Shown here piece by piece: positions 26,576 to 35,507 of a stretch of DNA of 64,000 bases. Position 1 is the stretch's first letter; each line of letters starts with the position of its first letter. This stretch comes from Paenibacillus lupini (GTDB taxonomy: Bacteria; Bacillota; Bacilli; Paenibacillales; Paenibacillaceae), in the NCBI RefSeq assembly GCF_011761355.1, contig NZ_JAASRW010000008.1:243504-307503 (forward strand). The letters run 5' to 3'. Below the pieces are notes generated by a model. The model worked only from the letters and a program-made list of their open reading frames with translations. It had not been told where the DNA came from and did no database searches. Both the position numbers and the translations under genes were made by a program.

Positions 26576-28424
26576 CGCCCGATTGACCTCCTCTAGCAGG
26601 TAGCGGTATTGCGATAATAACCGTCGTCCCTTTTCCTAATTCACTTGTAATGCGCATGCCATAAGGCTCACCGTACATCAACACAATACGGCGATGCACA
26701 TTTGGCAAGCCAATACCTCTTCTTTCCTTGCCTTCCGGCAAAGGATAGTTTCGGTTAAGGCCCGAATGCTGCAGCATCGTCTGCAGCTCTTTCAAGGCGC
26801 CTTCCTCTATACCAACTCCATTATCTTCAATGACAATCCGCAGCTCATTGGCTTCCTCATCCGCCACCGTGTACACCCGCAGAAGTCCAGGACGGTCAAG
26901 CGGTTCAAGACCACTCTTCACCGCATTCTCAATAACAGGCTGAATCGTCATCTTTGGAACAATGGCATCAAGCCATATATTGTCTACCTGAATCTCCGTG
27001 CTGACGCGGCCAATAAGACGATTCTCAATAATCGTCATGTAATGACGCATTTGCTCAAGCTCCTGGCGGAGTGTTGTCTTCGAGGCTTCTTCCCAGTCAC
27101 TACTATATCGGAACATATGCGACAATGATAAAATAACCCTGCCCAGCCGATCATTCTCACGCTCGTCCAGCATCCAATAAATCATATCCAGCGTGTTGTA
27201 CAGGAAATGCGGGTTCACCTGAGATTGGAGCGCCTGCAGCTCTGCGTTCTTTTCACTTATAGAGGAGAGGGTTATGCGTTCAATCAGCTCATCCATTCGT
27301 AATACCATTCGATTAAAGGAAGATACCAGGCTGTTGATCTCCTCGAATGACTTGACGTCCACCGAACCTCTAAAGTTACCCAGCTCCACCTGCTTCATCT
27401 CTCTGATCAAGAGCTTCAGCGGAGAGGATATATTCCGCGAGATCAAGGTTGCCAGCATAATCGATAACAAGATAACCGCGATAATGACAGCAAGCAGATA
27501 CAATCTAGTCTGCACTAATTCTTCGCTTATGTCTGCTTTCGGCGTCAGTCCAAATACCGTCCATTCCGCTACAGCAGTTTTTGCAGCAACAATTAATTCA
27601 TTGCTCTTATTATCAACAACGATCTCATTGCCTTTTGGTCTAGGCAGCCCATTAAAAGAAGGAACCACCTGCGGCTCTCCACTATTTGGCTCCATCGACA
27701 GATCGTCCTGATTTTTATCCGTCGATGCGATCACGTCATTGTTCTTATCAACAATAAATACCCGGCTGTTCGGACTGATCGAAGCATTAGATAAGGCGGA
27801 TAGAATCGGATTTGGATCCGACTCAATTAAGACAATACCAACTGGCTTATAATTGTTAAGATCATATAGCTGACGTCCAAATACAAATACAGGCTCTGGC
27901 AGCATACTGTTAATAACCGAGCCCTTCGTCAAGCCAAGCCATACCATCTCGCCCCTTGAATTTTTAAGCTTGCTATACCAATCAGCAGACGTGTAATCCT
28001 GATTGACCAGGCCTGCGAAGCGCCGTTCATAATTGTACAGCTTGCCACCGTTGGTCATGACATGGATGCCTACAATATCATCTCGCGAAAAGTATGCGGC
28101 TCCAATAATATTCGTAATCGCCCGTTCATTCATGACACTGACGCTTATATTCTTCTCATTGTCTGCTTCCTTGAGCAGTCTGGTCAATTCATAGTTACTG
28201 TTAAGCGATTTGGTCACGCTGTCATATCCCTCAAGAAGCAGATCAAATAACCCTACCGTTTGGGAGACGTTCTTTTCCGCAAGATCACTGATTTTCGAAT
28301 GGATGATCTGGGTTGTTTTCTGATAATAGAGGAAGCTGACCAAGATAAGCAGCGTCATCATCGATGAAAACAGCAATAAAAACAAGCGATTCTGTATAGA
28401 ATGCATACCACGATAACGTGCCAA
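26553..28424 (-). CDS. YesM-type sensor histidine kinase
   Basis: A 623-residue membrane kinase with a helix at about 14-34, an extracellular Cache-like sensor, a second helix near 308-328, HAMP, a His_kinase domain with VNPHFLYNTLDMIYWML and a HATPase domain (VIEDNGVGIEEG, RRGIGLPNVHRRI). It should sense an extracellular sugar or the loaded binding protein and phosphorylate the AraC-type regulator. The TTG start has TTAGGAGG seven bases upstream. It is separated from the permease gene by about 210 bp that contain a conspicuous inverted repeat. Confidence 0.91.
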   Translation of the reverse strand: MARYRGMHSIQNRLFLLLFSSMMTLLILVSFLYYQKTTQIIHSKISDLAEKNVSQTVGLFDLLLEGYDSVTKSLNSNYELTRLLKEADNEKNISVSVMNERAITNIIGAAYFSRDDIVGIHVMTNGGKLYNYERRFAGLVNQDYTSADWYSKLKNSRGEMVWLGLTKGSVINSMLPEPVFVFGRQLYDLNNYKPVGIVLIESDPNPILSALSNASISPNSRVFIVDKNNDVIASTDKNQDDLSMEPNSGEPQVVPSFNGLPRPKGNEIVVDNKSNELIVAAKTAVAEWTVFGLTPKADISEELVQTRLYLLAVIIAVILLSIMLATLISRNISSPLKLLIREMKQVELGNFRGSVDVKSFEEINSLVSSFNRMVLRMDELIERITLSSISEKNAELQALQSQVNPHFLYNTLDMIYWMLDERENDRLGRVILSLSHMFRYSSDWEEASKTTLRQELEQMRHYMTIIENRLIGRVSTEIQVDNIWLDAIVPKMTIQPVIENAVKSGLEPLDRPGLLRVYTVADEEANELRIVIEDNGVGIEEGALKELQTMLQHSGLNRNYPLPEGKERRGIGLPNVHRRIVLMYGEPYGMRITSELGKGTTVIIAIPLPARGGQSGDEHINRG

Positions 28425-28548
28425 CGTTAATCCTCCTAAAAAGAATTATCACAAACAGGGCCATATTTCGGCCGTGTGTGATGATTCTTACTTCGTAAGC
28501 ATAAAATTTTCTTGATTTTTGCTCATTCCCTCATTGTAACACATGGCG

Positions 28549-28590
28549 AAACGGTTGCGCTGACCTTTGGCCGCACAACCGTTTCGTATA
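28549..28590. repeat. 11-bp inverted repeat between permease and kinase genes
   Basis: CGAAACGGTTG and CAACCGTTTCG flank an 18-base spacer. No T run follows on the minus strand, so it does not look like a normal terminator. It may be an operator for the kinase gene or an mRNA-stabilising stem. A small CTTAC/GTAAG hairpin lies nearby at 28488-28500. Confidence 0.5.
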
Positions 28591-28635
28591 GCAAAATTTT
28601 ATAATTCCTTAAAATTCAAAAAAGCGGGAAGGGGA

Positions 28636-29511
28636 TTAACCCTTCACCGCGCCTGCTACCATACCTTTTGTAATTTTGTCTGCCAAGAGGAAGTAAATCA
28701 CGATAACCGGCAGGGCACCAAGGACAAGGAATGCACCGATCGCACCGTAGTTTACCGAGTATTGGCTGACGAAGCTGTATACACCAAACGGCAATGTTTT
28801 CAAACGTTCTGTCGAGATAAATGTAGCTGCCAGGATGTACTCGTTCCAGATGTTAATGAAGGTCAGAATACATACGGTCATCATCGGCGGAACCGATACC
28901 GGCAGGATGATGTTCCAGAAGATCCGGAAGACACCTGCTCCGTCCACGATTGCCGATTCTTCAATCTCATTAGGAATCGACTTCATAAATCCGCTTAGAA
29001 TAAATACGGCAATTGGCGTCTGGAATGCGATGTAAGGCAGAATGAGCGACCAATGCGTATTCAGAATATGCATGTTCTTGAAGATAATCATCAGCGGCAG
29101 CAGTGTCGCCTGCATCGGGATCATCATCCCGATCAGGAAGATAACCATTACCGTCTGACCGTATTTCCACTTGAAGCGGCTGATGGCAAATGATACAAGC
29201 GAGCTGAGGAACAAAACGCCAACCATTGTAATCAATGTAACTTTCAAGCTGTTAAGCAGATATTTAACGTAATTGCCCGACTCCATCGCAGAACTATAAT
29301 TGCTCCATTGTGGAACATGCGGCAGAGCGAAAAATTGGCCGGACAAAATTTCTTCGTTATTCTTTAACGAGTATATAGCCAGCCACAAGAGCGGATACAA
29401 TTGGGTGACGATCAGAATTGACAGAAGGATCCACATCAATGTTTTCCCGATCGAAAACTTTCTTTGTGGCTTAATTCTTGGCAACACTGCAGTAGTTGTA
29501 CTTTGGCTCAT
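28636..29511 (-). CDS. Sugar ABC transporter permease (MalG/CUT1 type)
   Basis: A 291-residue membrane protein with six helices and the EAA loop at about 190 (ESAIVDGAGVFRIFWNIILP), the site that contacts the ATPase. It ends with KGMVAGAVKG, as usual in the family. It is the second permease of the importer. No ATPase gene is nearby, so a shared MsmX-like ATPase probably drives it. The start is 18 bp after the first permease gene. Confidence 0.91.
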   Translation of the reverse strand: MSQSTTTAVLPRIKPQRKFSIGKTLMWILLSILIVTQLYPLLWLAIYSLKNNEEILSGQFFALPHVPQWSNYSSAMESGNYVKYLLNSLKVTLITMVGVLFLSSLVSFAISRFKWKYGQTVMVIFLIGMMIPMQATLLPLMIIFKNMHILNTHWSLILPYIAFQTPIAVFILSGFMKSIPNEIEESAIVDGAGVFRIFWNIILPVSVPPMMTVCILTFINIWNEYILAATFISTERLKTLPFGVYSFVSQYSVNYGAIGAFLVLGALPVIVIYFLLADKITKGMVAGAVKG

Positions 29512-29529
29512 GGTCGTATCCCTCCTTCA

Positions 29530-30420
29530 TTACGTGTATTTCCGTTCCAGACGGTTGAATCCATAGTTGATAACCACTGTTGCGACAAGGCAGACTACAA
29601 CCAGAATGGCTGCAATGGCACTTCCGTATCCATATTTCATCGACAAGATTGACATTCTGTACATATGTGTCGCGATAACGTCTGTTGCGTTACCAGGACC
29701 GCCGCCTGTCATAACCATAATCATGTCGAACGATTGAAGCGAGCCGATAAAGGCAAGAACAATCGAGATTTTGAAGATCGGAATGTTCATTGGCAATGTA
29801 ATATGCCAGTCAGCTTTCAAGCCTTCAGCGCCATCAATTTTGGCTGCTTCATAAATATCCGACGGAATGTTCTGAATACCCGTAAACTGAATGAGAGTGT
29901 GATAACCAAGGTATTGCCACAAAGCAACGAAGTACAAGCTGTACATCGCGATATCTGGATCTGTCAACCACTGCTGCGACAAGCTGTGAAGGCCTACCCA
30001 GTCAAGTACCTGGTTAAGCATCCCGCCCATGGACGCAGGGTTGTAGATTGTTTTCCAAAGTTGTCCGATAATAACAACCGACAGAATTACCGGCATAAAA
30101 TAGCTGGATACAAGGAAATTCGGCTTCTTGACGAAGCGGCTAAGTAAGATTGCGACAAACAAAGCGATTGGAATTTCAAGCATAGAGAATACAGCAAACA
30201 TTAACGTATGGCGTACAGCTGGCCAAAATACAGCATCATGGAATAACAATTTGTTGAAGTTCTCAAGACCAATAAATTTTGATTCGCCGATCCCGTTCCA
30301 TTCAAGTGTGCTGGTATACAAGGAAACGATGATTGGAACAAATACCAGACAGACATAAAGTATCAAACACGGCAGCACGAACAGCGCTATCGTTAACTTC
30401 GAAACCTTCAGTACGTTCAT
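29530..30420 (-). CDS. Sugar ABC transporter permease (MalF/CUT1 type)
   Basis: A 296-residue membrane protein with six helices and the EAA loop EAAKIDGAEGLKADWHITLP. It pairs with the MalG-type permease encoded next. The gene follows the binding-protein gene after a strong hairpin that probably lowers permease expression relative to the binding protein. Substrate is not predictable from the permease. Confidence 0.91.
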   Translation of the reverse strand: MNVLKVSKLTIALFVLPCLILYVCLVFVPIIVSLYTSTLEWNGIGESKFIGLENFNKLLFHDAVFWPAVRHTLMFAVFSMLEIPIALFVAILLSRFVKKPNFLVSSYFMPVILSVVIIGQLWKTIYNPASMGGMLNQVLDWVGLHSLSQQWLTDPDIAMYSLYFVALWQYLGYHTLIQFTGIQNIPSDIYEAAKIDGAEGLKADWHITLPMNIPIFKISIVLAFIGSLQSFDMIMVMTGGGPGNATDVIATHMYRMSILSMKYGYGSAIAAILVVVCLVATVVINYGFNRLERKYT

Positions 30421-30466
30421 CTCGTGTGCCCTCCTATCTTTTAGCTATTTTTTTAACATCAGTACA

Positions 30467-30494
30467 AAAGGGGTTCCTGGGAAAGAACCCCTTT
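30467..30494 (-). other. Intergenic hairpin between binding protein and permease genes
   Basis: AAAGGGGTTC pairs perfectly with GAACCCCTTT around an eight-base loop. On the minus strand only TTTTG follows, so it is probably a partial terminator or mRNA-protecting stem giving more binding protein than permease, as is common in sugar importer operons. Confidence 0.65.
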
Positions 30495-30538
30495 CGCACC
30501 GTGCGCAGCTTTTTATAGTTTCATCTGTTGTTTAAAGC

Positions 30539-31912
30539 TTATTTATTGCTTTCGAAAGCCGATTGATGCTCTTTTGCAACTTCAGCCGAATCTTTCTTCT
30601 GAACGAAGATGTTTTGGATAGCAGTCAAGTGGCCTTGGGAAGTACCAGGGTTCATTGTGTTATCGAACGACAGGTCGCCGCCTTTAACTTCTTTGAACAG
30701 ATCCAGTACACTGATCGCCATGTCGGAGTAGCCAGCAGTTTTGAAGTCGCCGTCAACTTTTTGAGCGATACCTACAGCGCCTTTAACAGCAAATGCTTCT
30801 TTAGGGAAGTTCAGCATGAAGTAGTTCAGGAAATCTTTTGTTTCTTGCAGGTGTTTGCTGTCTGCAGAGATCGCGAATGCGGAACCTGGAGCAAGCATGA
30901 ATTGGTTAGGGTCGCCTTTGCCGTTAACTGTAGGGAATTTGAATACGCCTACTTTATCCTTCAGAGCTTCAGATGTTTCGATACCGCCAGTTGCCCACGA
31001 ACCCATGTAGTACATTGCAGCTTTACCCGTTTTGAAGATGTTCTCACCAGCGTTATAGTCGAACGATGTAACGCCTTCTTGGAACGCGCCTGCTTGAATC
31101 AGGTTTTGCATAGCGTCAACTGCTTCAACGAATGCTGGATCTTCGAATGTTTTCTTACCAGCGACAACATCAGACAGGAAGCCAGGGCCGCTGTTTGTGC
31201 GAAGCAGGATGTTCATGAACAGGAACGAACCCGTCCAAGTATCTTTTTCACCGATTGCCATTGGCTGGATGCCTTTTGCTTTCAATGTTTTAACGTCTTC
31301 GATCATTTCTTCGAATGTTTCAGGTGTTTTTGTAATGCCTGCTTGTTGGAACAGATCTTTATTGTAGTAAACAACGCCGATGTTGTTGCCGTCTGGCAAT
31401 GCATACAGGTTGTTATCGAATGTGTAGAAGTCAAGAACGCCATCTTGGAATGTATCTTTCAGGCCGTTTTGCGCAACCATGTCGTTCAGTGGTGCAAACA
31501 GTTTTGCATCAACGTACGGCTGCATTTGAGCTGCTGGGTTAACAACAGTGATGTCTGGTACTTCTTTAGAAGCTGCTTGTGTTTTCAGCTTTTGTTTTTG
31601 TTGGTCTGTATTCAAGGAGTCCAATTCGACCTTAACGTTTGGATGTTCAGTTTCGTATTGTTTTACGATTTTGGCCATCATTTGATTTTTAGGATCAGTT
31701 GGATCTGGATAAATGTTTTGGAATGTAATTGTCACTTTCTCGTTGCTTGCTGGTTTCTCTGTAGCAGCGTTAGTTGCACCTGCGTTATTGGAAGGAGCAT
31801 TGCTTTCTTTGTTGCCGTTGTTATTGCTGTTCGATCCGCAAGCTGTCAAGCTAATCGCCAAGGAACCTGCAAGAACAAGACCTAGAACACTCTTCATATT
31901 CATTTTAGCCAT
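30539..31912 (-). CDS. Sugar-binding lipoprotein of an ABC importer
   Basis: A 457-residue CUT1-type solute-binding protein. A lipoprotein signal ends in LTACGS, an asparagine/alanine-rich linker follows, and then a two-lobe binding domain (VTITFQNIYPDPTDPKNQM at its beginning). It captures an oligosaccharide outside the cell for the two permeases. Reading is open 59 codons upstream, but GGGGG lies eight bases before this ATG and the promoter lies within the upstream part. It is the first gene of the importer/kinase/regulator operon. Confidence 0.9.
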   Translation of the reverse strand: MAKMNMKSVLGLVLAGSLAISLTACGSNSNNNGNKESNAPSNNAGATNAATEKPASNEKVTITFQNIYPDPTDPKNQMMAKIVKQYETEHPNVKVELDSLNTDQQKQKLKTQAASKEVPDITVVNPAAQMQPYVDAKLFAPLNDMVAQNGLKDTFQDGVLDFYTFDNNLYALPDGNNIGVVYYNKDLFQQAGITKTPETFEEMIEDVKTLKAKGIQPMAIGEKDTWTGSFLFMNILLRTNSGPGFLSDVVAGKKTFEDPAFVEAVDAMQNLIQAGAFQEGVTSFDYNAGENIFKTGKAAMYYMGSWATGGIETSEALKDKVGVFKFPTVNGKGDPNQFMLAPGSAFAISADSKHLQETKDFLNYFMLNFPKEAFAVKGAVGIAQKVDGDFKTAGYSDMAISVLDLFKEVKGGDLSFDNTMNPGTSQGHLTAIQNIFVQKKDSAEVAKEHQSAFESNK

Positions 31913-31942
31913 TTGTTTATCCCCCTTGTTTGTTATATTCTT

Positions 31943-31971
31943 ATTATCTTGAAATCTGCAAACCCTTACAA
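31943..31971 (-). promoter_or_regulatory. Promoter of the sugar importer operon
   Basis: On the minus strand TTGTAA and GATAAT are separated by 17 bases, about 30 bp upstream of the binding-protein start codon. Confidence 0.5.
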
Positions 31972-32125
31972 TGTGTGAACTTAGGATATCAGGTGTGTTT
32001 TCTTTAGGTCTTGAGATTCTCCCCTTAAATCTCCCCCAGATCGAAACCTGTCGAATGATATGGCTGAATACCATTATTATTAGTTTCACCTAGAATGGAA
32101 TATCCCCAGCAGCAGGGATTGCCAA

Positions 32126-32177
32126 TGAAAAAGAGCCGCACTCCCCAGGTCCAATTGACCATAGGAATGCGGCTCTT
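32126..32177 (-). terminator. Terminator of the polysaccharide deacetylase gene
   Basis: AAAGAGCCGCA and TGCGGCTCTTT arms form an 11-bp stem with a 26-base loop. Five T follow on the minus strand. Confidence 0.75.
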
Positions 32178-32182
32178 TTGTC

Positions 32183-33370
32183 CTAAGCCGTAATCTTATA
32201 CTGCTTCCTTAACTTGCTCCAATGCAGCTTCATGCCTTTCATCTTGCAGTATTCCTTCAGCGGAATCATGATACCGTCTGGACCTTTGAACGGCTGTTCC
32301 TTAAACGAAGCTTCCTGACCATCTACATGAACGGTAACTGCTGCATGATCCAGTGTCAGTGCCTTCAGCTTTTCCATCAGCTGCTTCGTTGACTCTCCCG
32401 CTCTGGAACCATTCACTCTGAAGCCGTTCGTCTGCCCTCGTTCATTAATCCCTTCCTTGACCGTAAAGGATAAGGTAATGCCAACCTCCTTCAATATATC
32501 CAGCACTTCTGCATTATAGGCTCCATATGGAAAAGCGATGATACTTCGCTTGTTTCCAAGCTCTGCTTTCAGACTTTGCTCAGCTTTCTCCAAGTCGGTC
32601 TTTACGCGTGTATGGTATTCCTCATCTGTCTCGACACGATTCTCTTTCTTCAAATATTGATGCCGTGTGAGCACTGGCTTCGATAATCCGTCAGCACGCA
32701 TCACACCATATTTGTGGCTGTCGTATGTATGATTATAGAAGGACATGCCGGACTTCTGCATTTCCCGCATTTGGTCCCATGTCATTTTAGGCCGGCCTTT
32801 CTTCGAAGGACTGTCCGCACCGGATACGATGACGAAATTCACAGCAGGATAACCAAATTCTTTCAGTATCGGATAGGCTTCCTTATAAAAGCTCTCATAA
32901 CCGTCGTCAAATGTCAGCAGCACGGCATTGTCCGGAACATTACCCTTGTTGTCGATAAAATCAGCATATTGATCAATGGAGATGATGTGGAACCCGTCCG
33001 ATTTCAGCTGCGCCATCTGCTCCTTGAATGAATCAATGGAAATCGCTGATTCTGCTCCCGTTGGATCTGGAGTCACCGATACATCGTGATACATTAATAC
33101 AGCAACTTTGTCTGAGAAATACACTCCGCTGCTTTGTTTATCTTTAAGTGTCCACTCCAACTTAGATTGAAAGGTTGATTCTAGGAATGAGGCCGGTACC
33201 ATAGGTTCGCCATTGACCACATCCACAGCGGGAGGCTGCTTCACCTTTTCGCCGTTGACGTAAAAGCTGACCGTCTTCGCATCTGCCGGAATGGAACATG
33301 CGGCAATCAGCCATAGGCTCATCATTAATAGAATAGGTTTCATCCAATTGGCAACACTAGTCCGAATCAT
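32183..33370 (-). CDS. Secreted polysaccharide deacetylase (PgaB/NodB-like)
   Basis: A 395-residue exported protein. The N-terminal signal with LIAACS suggests a lipoprotein. A short copper-amine-oxidase-like N domain (VSFYVNGEKVKQPPAVDVVNGEPMVP) follows, then the NodB deacetylase domain with TFDDG (metal and base aspartates), the NHTYDSH metal histidines and FPYGAYN. A second CuAO-like motif lies at the C-terminus (GPDGIMIPLKEYCKMKGMKLHWSK). The family removes acetyl groups from poly-N-acetylglucosamine, chitin or peptidoglycan. AGGAGG lies ten bases before this ATG; reading is open ten codons further. Confidence 0.87.
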   Translation of the reverse strand: MIRTSVANWMKPILLMMSLWLIAACSIPADAKTVSFYVNGEKVKQPPAVDVVNGEPMVPASFLESTFQSKLEWTLKDKQSSGVYFSDKVAVLMYHDVSVTPDPTGAESAISIDSFKEQMAQLKSDGFHIISIDQYADFIDNKGNVPDNAVLLTFDDGYESFYKEAYPILKEFGYPAVNFVIVSGADSPSKKGRPKMTWDQMREMQKSGMSFYNHTYDSHKYGVMRADGLSKPVLTRHQYLKKENRVETDEEYHTRVKTDLEKAEQSLKAELGNKRSIIAFPYGAYNAEVLDILKEVGITLSFTVKEGINERGQTNGFRVNGSRAGESTKQLMEKLKALTLDHAAVTVHVDGQEASFKEQPFKGPDGIMIPLKEYCKMKGMKLHWSKLRKQYKITA

Positions 33371-33560
33371 CTTCTTACTTCCTCCTAAATAAAAAACCAT
33401 TTGATTGTTACAGTTTTTACAGATACTGGACGTCGATAGGCAAAAAAAATATCCTGCAAGGATTGCTGTTCTCTAATTCTAAACGCAGCTCGTTACTGGA
33501 AAGTTGCGGAATTATGATAAAATTTTAATGCGTATTCTATTATATATGGAGAGTGAAGAA

Positions 33561-34184
33561 ATGAACATTGCTATTTTCGGAGGGACAGGCCGGGTCGGGA
33601 GACTGATTATAGAGCGTGCTCTTCAGGAGGGGCATACCGTTACCGCCCTCGTAAGAACACCAGATAAATTAAGAGATTTGGCCGGCAGCAGCTTACAAAT
33701 AGTAGAAGGAAATGTGCTCGACAGCGACGCCATATTTCAGACGCTCCAAGGCTCTGATGCGGTCATTAGTAGCTTAAGCACGGATGGCGGAACAACGCTG
33801 TCGGAGAGCATCCCCCTTATTCTCGAAACGATGATTAAACTTGAGATCAAACGAATCGTGGCGATTGGAACAGCGGGGGTGCTGAACAGCCGAACGGAGC
33901 CTGGCCTGCTCCGCTATCAATCCAGTGAATCACGAAGAACACTCACGAGAGCTGCGGAAGAGCATCATAATGTATGGCGTCTATTAGAGGGGTCTGTGCT
34001 CGATTGGACATTGGTCTGCCCTACTTATTTGCCGGACGGACCATCCGAAGGCAGTTACCGGGTAGAGACAGACTATTTACCAGAGGATGGAAAGAGAATT
34101 ACGACAGGTGATACCGCCGCATTCGCCTATTCGCAGCTAAGCAGCGACCAATATTTAAGGTCTCGTGTTGGCATCGCTTATTAA
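33561..34184 (+). CDS. NAD(P)-binding oxidoreductase-like protein (NmrA/SDR type)
   Basis: A 207-residue Rossmann-fold protein starting MNIAIFGGTGRVGRLI, the dinucleotide-binding glycine motif. TALVRTPDKL, VVEGNVLD-like (IVEGNVLDSDAI) and the SS(L)STDGGTTLSES segment are typical of NAD(P)H-binding PF13460 proteins. These include flavin reductases and regulators of unclear substrate. GGAGAGTGAAGAA precedes the ATG; an upstream in-frame extension of 19 codons lacks a ribosome site. Confidence 0.78.
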   Translation: MNIAIFGGTGRVGRLIIERALQEGHTVTALVRTPDKLRDLAGSSLQIVEGNVLDSDAIFQTLQGSDAVISSLSTDGGTTLSESIPLILETMIKLEIKRIVAIGTAGVLNSRTEPGLLRYQSSESRRTLTRAAEEHHNVWRLLEGSVLDWTLVCPTYLPDGPSEGSYRVETDYLPEDGKRITTGDTAAFAYSQLSSDQYLRSRVGIAY

Positions 34185-34198
34185 ACGGGAAAAATGTG

Positions 34199-34239
34199 AA
34201 AAGCCAAGGCATGCAAACGTTATGCATACCTTGGCTTTT
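34199..34239. terminator. Bidirectional terminator
   Basis: AAAAGCCAAGG and CCTTGGCTTTT arms, extended by ATGCA/TGCAT, form a strong hairpin. It lies between the convergent NmrA-like and glutathione peroxidase genes. Confidence 0.8.
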
Positions 34240-34253
34240 CAGATTAGGAAATA

Positions 34254-34739
34254 TTAATGTTGGCCAAGCAACGTCTGGATCTCGTTGTCAATCTTCTCCG
34301 GCGTAACATTGGGACCAAACCGTTTAACGACTTTTCCTTCTTTATCCACAAGGAATTTCGTGAAATTCCACTTGATTCGCTTCGAGCCAAGTACCCCGCG
34401 TGCATCCTTCTTAAGCTTCTGGAACAACGGATGCGCGGTATCGCCATTCACATCAATCTTCTCATACAGCGGGAAATTAACGCCGAAATTCAGCTCGCAG
34501 GACTCTGCGATCTCCGCATTATCCTCCAGCTCCTGGTTCATAAACTGACCACTCGGGAAGCCTAGTACAGCAAAGCCCTGTTCCTTGTAATGATCATGCA
34601 GCTTCTGCAATCCTTTGAACTGTGGGGCAAATCCACACTTGGTCGCGGTATTCACAATCAGCAGCACTTGGCCTTTGTAAGGCGCAAGCGTTTGTTTCTC
34701 ACCTTTGATCGTCTTCAGCTCGATATCATATAAGGACAT
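34254..34739 (-). CDS. Glutathione peroxidase-like thiol peroxidase (BsaA type)
   Basis: A 161-residue cytoplasmic peroxidase with Cys35 in NTATKCGFAPQF in the selenocysteine position. The catalytic Gln is in GFPSGQF and the Trp in WNFTKFLVD. A resolving cysteine sits in the helix around ESCELNFGVNFP. Bacterial homologues usually use thioredoxin to reduce lipid or hydrogen peroxides. It is divergent from ohrR, with operator-like AATTGTA sites between them, so it may be the OhrR target here. Confidence 0.92.
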   Translation of the reverse strand: MSLYDIELKTIKGEKQTLAPYKGQVLLIVNTATKCGFAPQFKGLQKLHDHYKEQGFAVLGFPSGQFMNQELEDNAEIAESCELNFGVNFPLYEKIDVNGDTAHPLFQKLKKDARGVLGSKRIKWNFTKFLVDKEGKVVKRFGPNVTPEKIDNEIQTLLGQH

Positions 34740-34768
34740 TTCGGAACATCCCCTTCGAATAAATTGTT

Positions 34769-34783
34769 ATTAATTAAATTGTA
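34769..34783. promoter_or_regulatory. Candidate OhrR operator, gpx side
   Basis: ATTAATTAAATTGTA matches the Bacillus OhrR operator TACAATTnAATTGTA at all but its first three bases. It lies about 30 bp upstream of the glutathione peroxidase start. Confidence 0.4.
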
Positions 34784-34859
34784 TAAAATATAGTTGTAGT
34801 TGTCAAAGGCCATTTTCTTTCTTTTGACACGTTATAAGCGCGGTGCTACAATACAATCA

Positions 34860-34873
34860 CCCAATTAATTGCA
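34860..34873. promoter_or_regulatory. Candidate OhrR operator, ohrR side
   Basis: The core CAATTAATTG is a perfect palindrome and fits the spacer-less form of the OhrR operator. It is followed by another TACAATT half site at 34875-34881. It lies about 50 bp before the ohrR start. Confidence 0.4.
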
Positions 34874-34922
34874 TACAATTTATATAGATCTATACCGATC
34901 GAAAAGGAGGATTCGACAAGCT

Positions 34923-35363
34923 GTGAACAGCGACGAACTGCTGAAGCTCGACAATCAGATCTGCTTTGCCTTTTATGCCTGCTCGCGGGAAATTACGAAG
35001 CTGTACCGCCCGATTCTTGCCGAGCTTGGCCTCACCTACACGCAATATATTACACTTCTTGCTCTATGGGAGCAGGATAATGTCTCGGTAAAGGAGCTTG
35101 GTGCCAAGCTGCTGCTTGATTCCGGCACACTTACTCCCCTGCTGAAGAAGCTGGAGTCTATGGGACTGCTGACAAGAGCCCGTGACAAGTCCGATGAACG
35201 GCACTTAATTGTTCGTTTGACGGAGAAGGGTCAGGAACTCCGCAAACAGGCCGAATGCGTTCCAGGCCGGTTGTATGAAGGAACCGATATTGAACCGGAG
35301 GAGCTCATCTCTCTCCGTAAACAAGTGCAATCACTAATGAACAAGATTAACGAAGCTACTTAA
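34923..35363 (+). CDS. ohrR: OhrR, MarR-family organic peroxide sensor
   Basis: A 146-residue winged-helix repressor. The sensing cysteine is Cys14 in LDNQICFAFYA, with tyrosines Y28 and Y39 in positions equal to the B. subtilis pair that contacts it. LLLDSGTLTPLLKKLESMGLL is the recognition region. Two further cysteines (Cys20, Cys112) are not in B. subtilis OhrR and could allow a two-cysteine mechanism. No ohrA is present; the divergent glutathione peroxidase is the nearest possible target. The start is GTG, 12 bases after AGGAGG; the distance is slightly long. Confidence 0.85.
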   Translation: MNSDELLKLDNQICFAFYACSREITKLYRPILAELGLTYTQYITLLALWEQDNVSVKELGAKLLLDSGTLTPLLKKLESMGLLTRARDKSDERHLIVRLTEKGQELRKQAECVPGRLYEGTDIEPEELISLRKQVQSLMNKINEAT

Positions 35364-35375
35364 TAGCTCTAGAAG

Positions 35376-35414
35376 CAGGTTGTCTGTCACGTACAGGCAG
35401 CCTGTTTTTTTTTT
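35376..35414 (+). terminator. Terminator of ohrR
   Basis: CAGG-TTGTCTGT and ACAGGCAG-CCTG arms pair with G-U wobbles and are followed by ten T. Confidence 0.8.
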
Positions 35415-35427
35415 GCGTTGCGGCCCA

Positions 35428-35487
35428 TTGACTCTTGCTGTTCATTCTTGTATAGTTGGTTACACGAGTAATCAACCAGTTAGGTTG
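35428..35487 (+). promoter_or_regulatory. Promoter and operator of the GntR/ABC operon
   Basis: TTGACT (35428-35433) and TATAGT (35451-35456) have a 17-base spacer. Immediately downstream are interlocked repeats TGGTT-N12-AACCA and CAACC-N5-GGTTG, a likely binding site for the operon's own GntR repressor. Confidence 0.6.
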
Positions 35488-35507
35488 TGAGAGGTGATGT
35501 TAACGTT

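Noticed and set aside
30563..31885. A 440-codon plus-strand frame opposite the sugar-binding protein gene
   Set aside because: It is cysteine- and phenylalanine-rich with no ribosome site or known domain, and mirrors the codon use of the real gene on the other strand.
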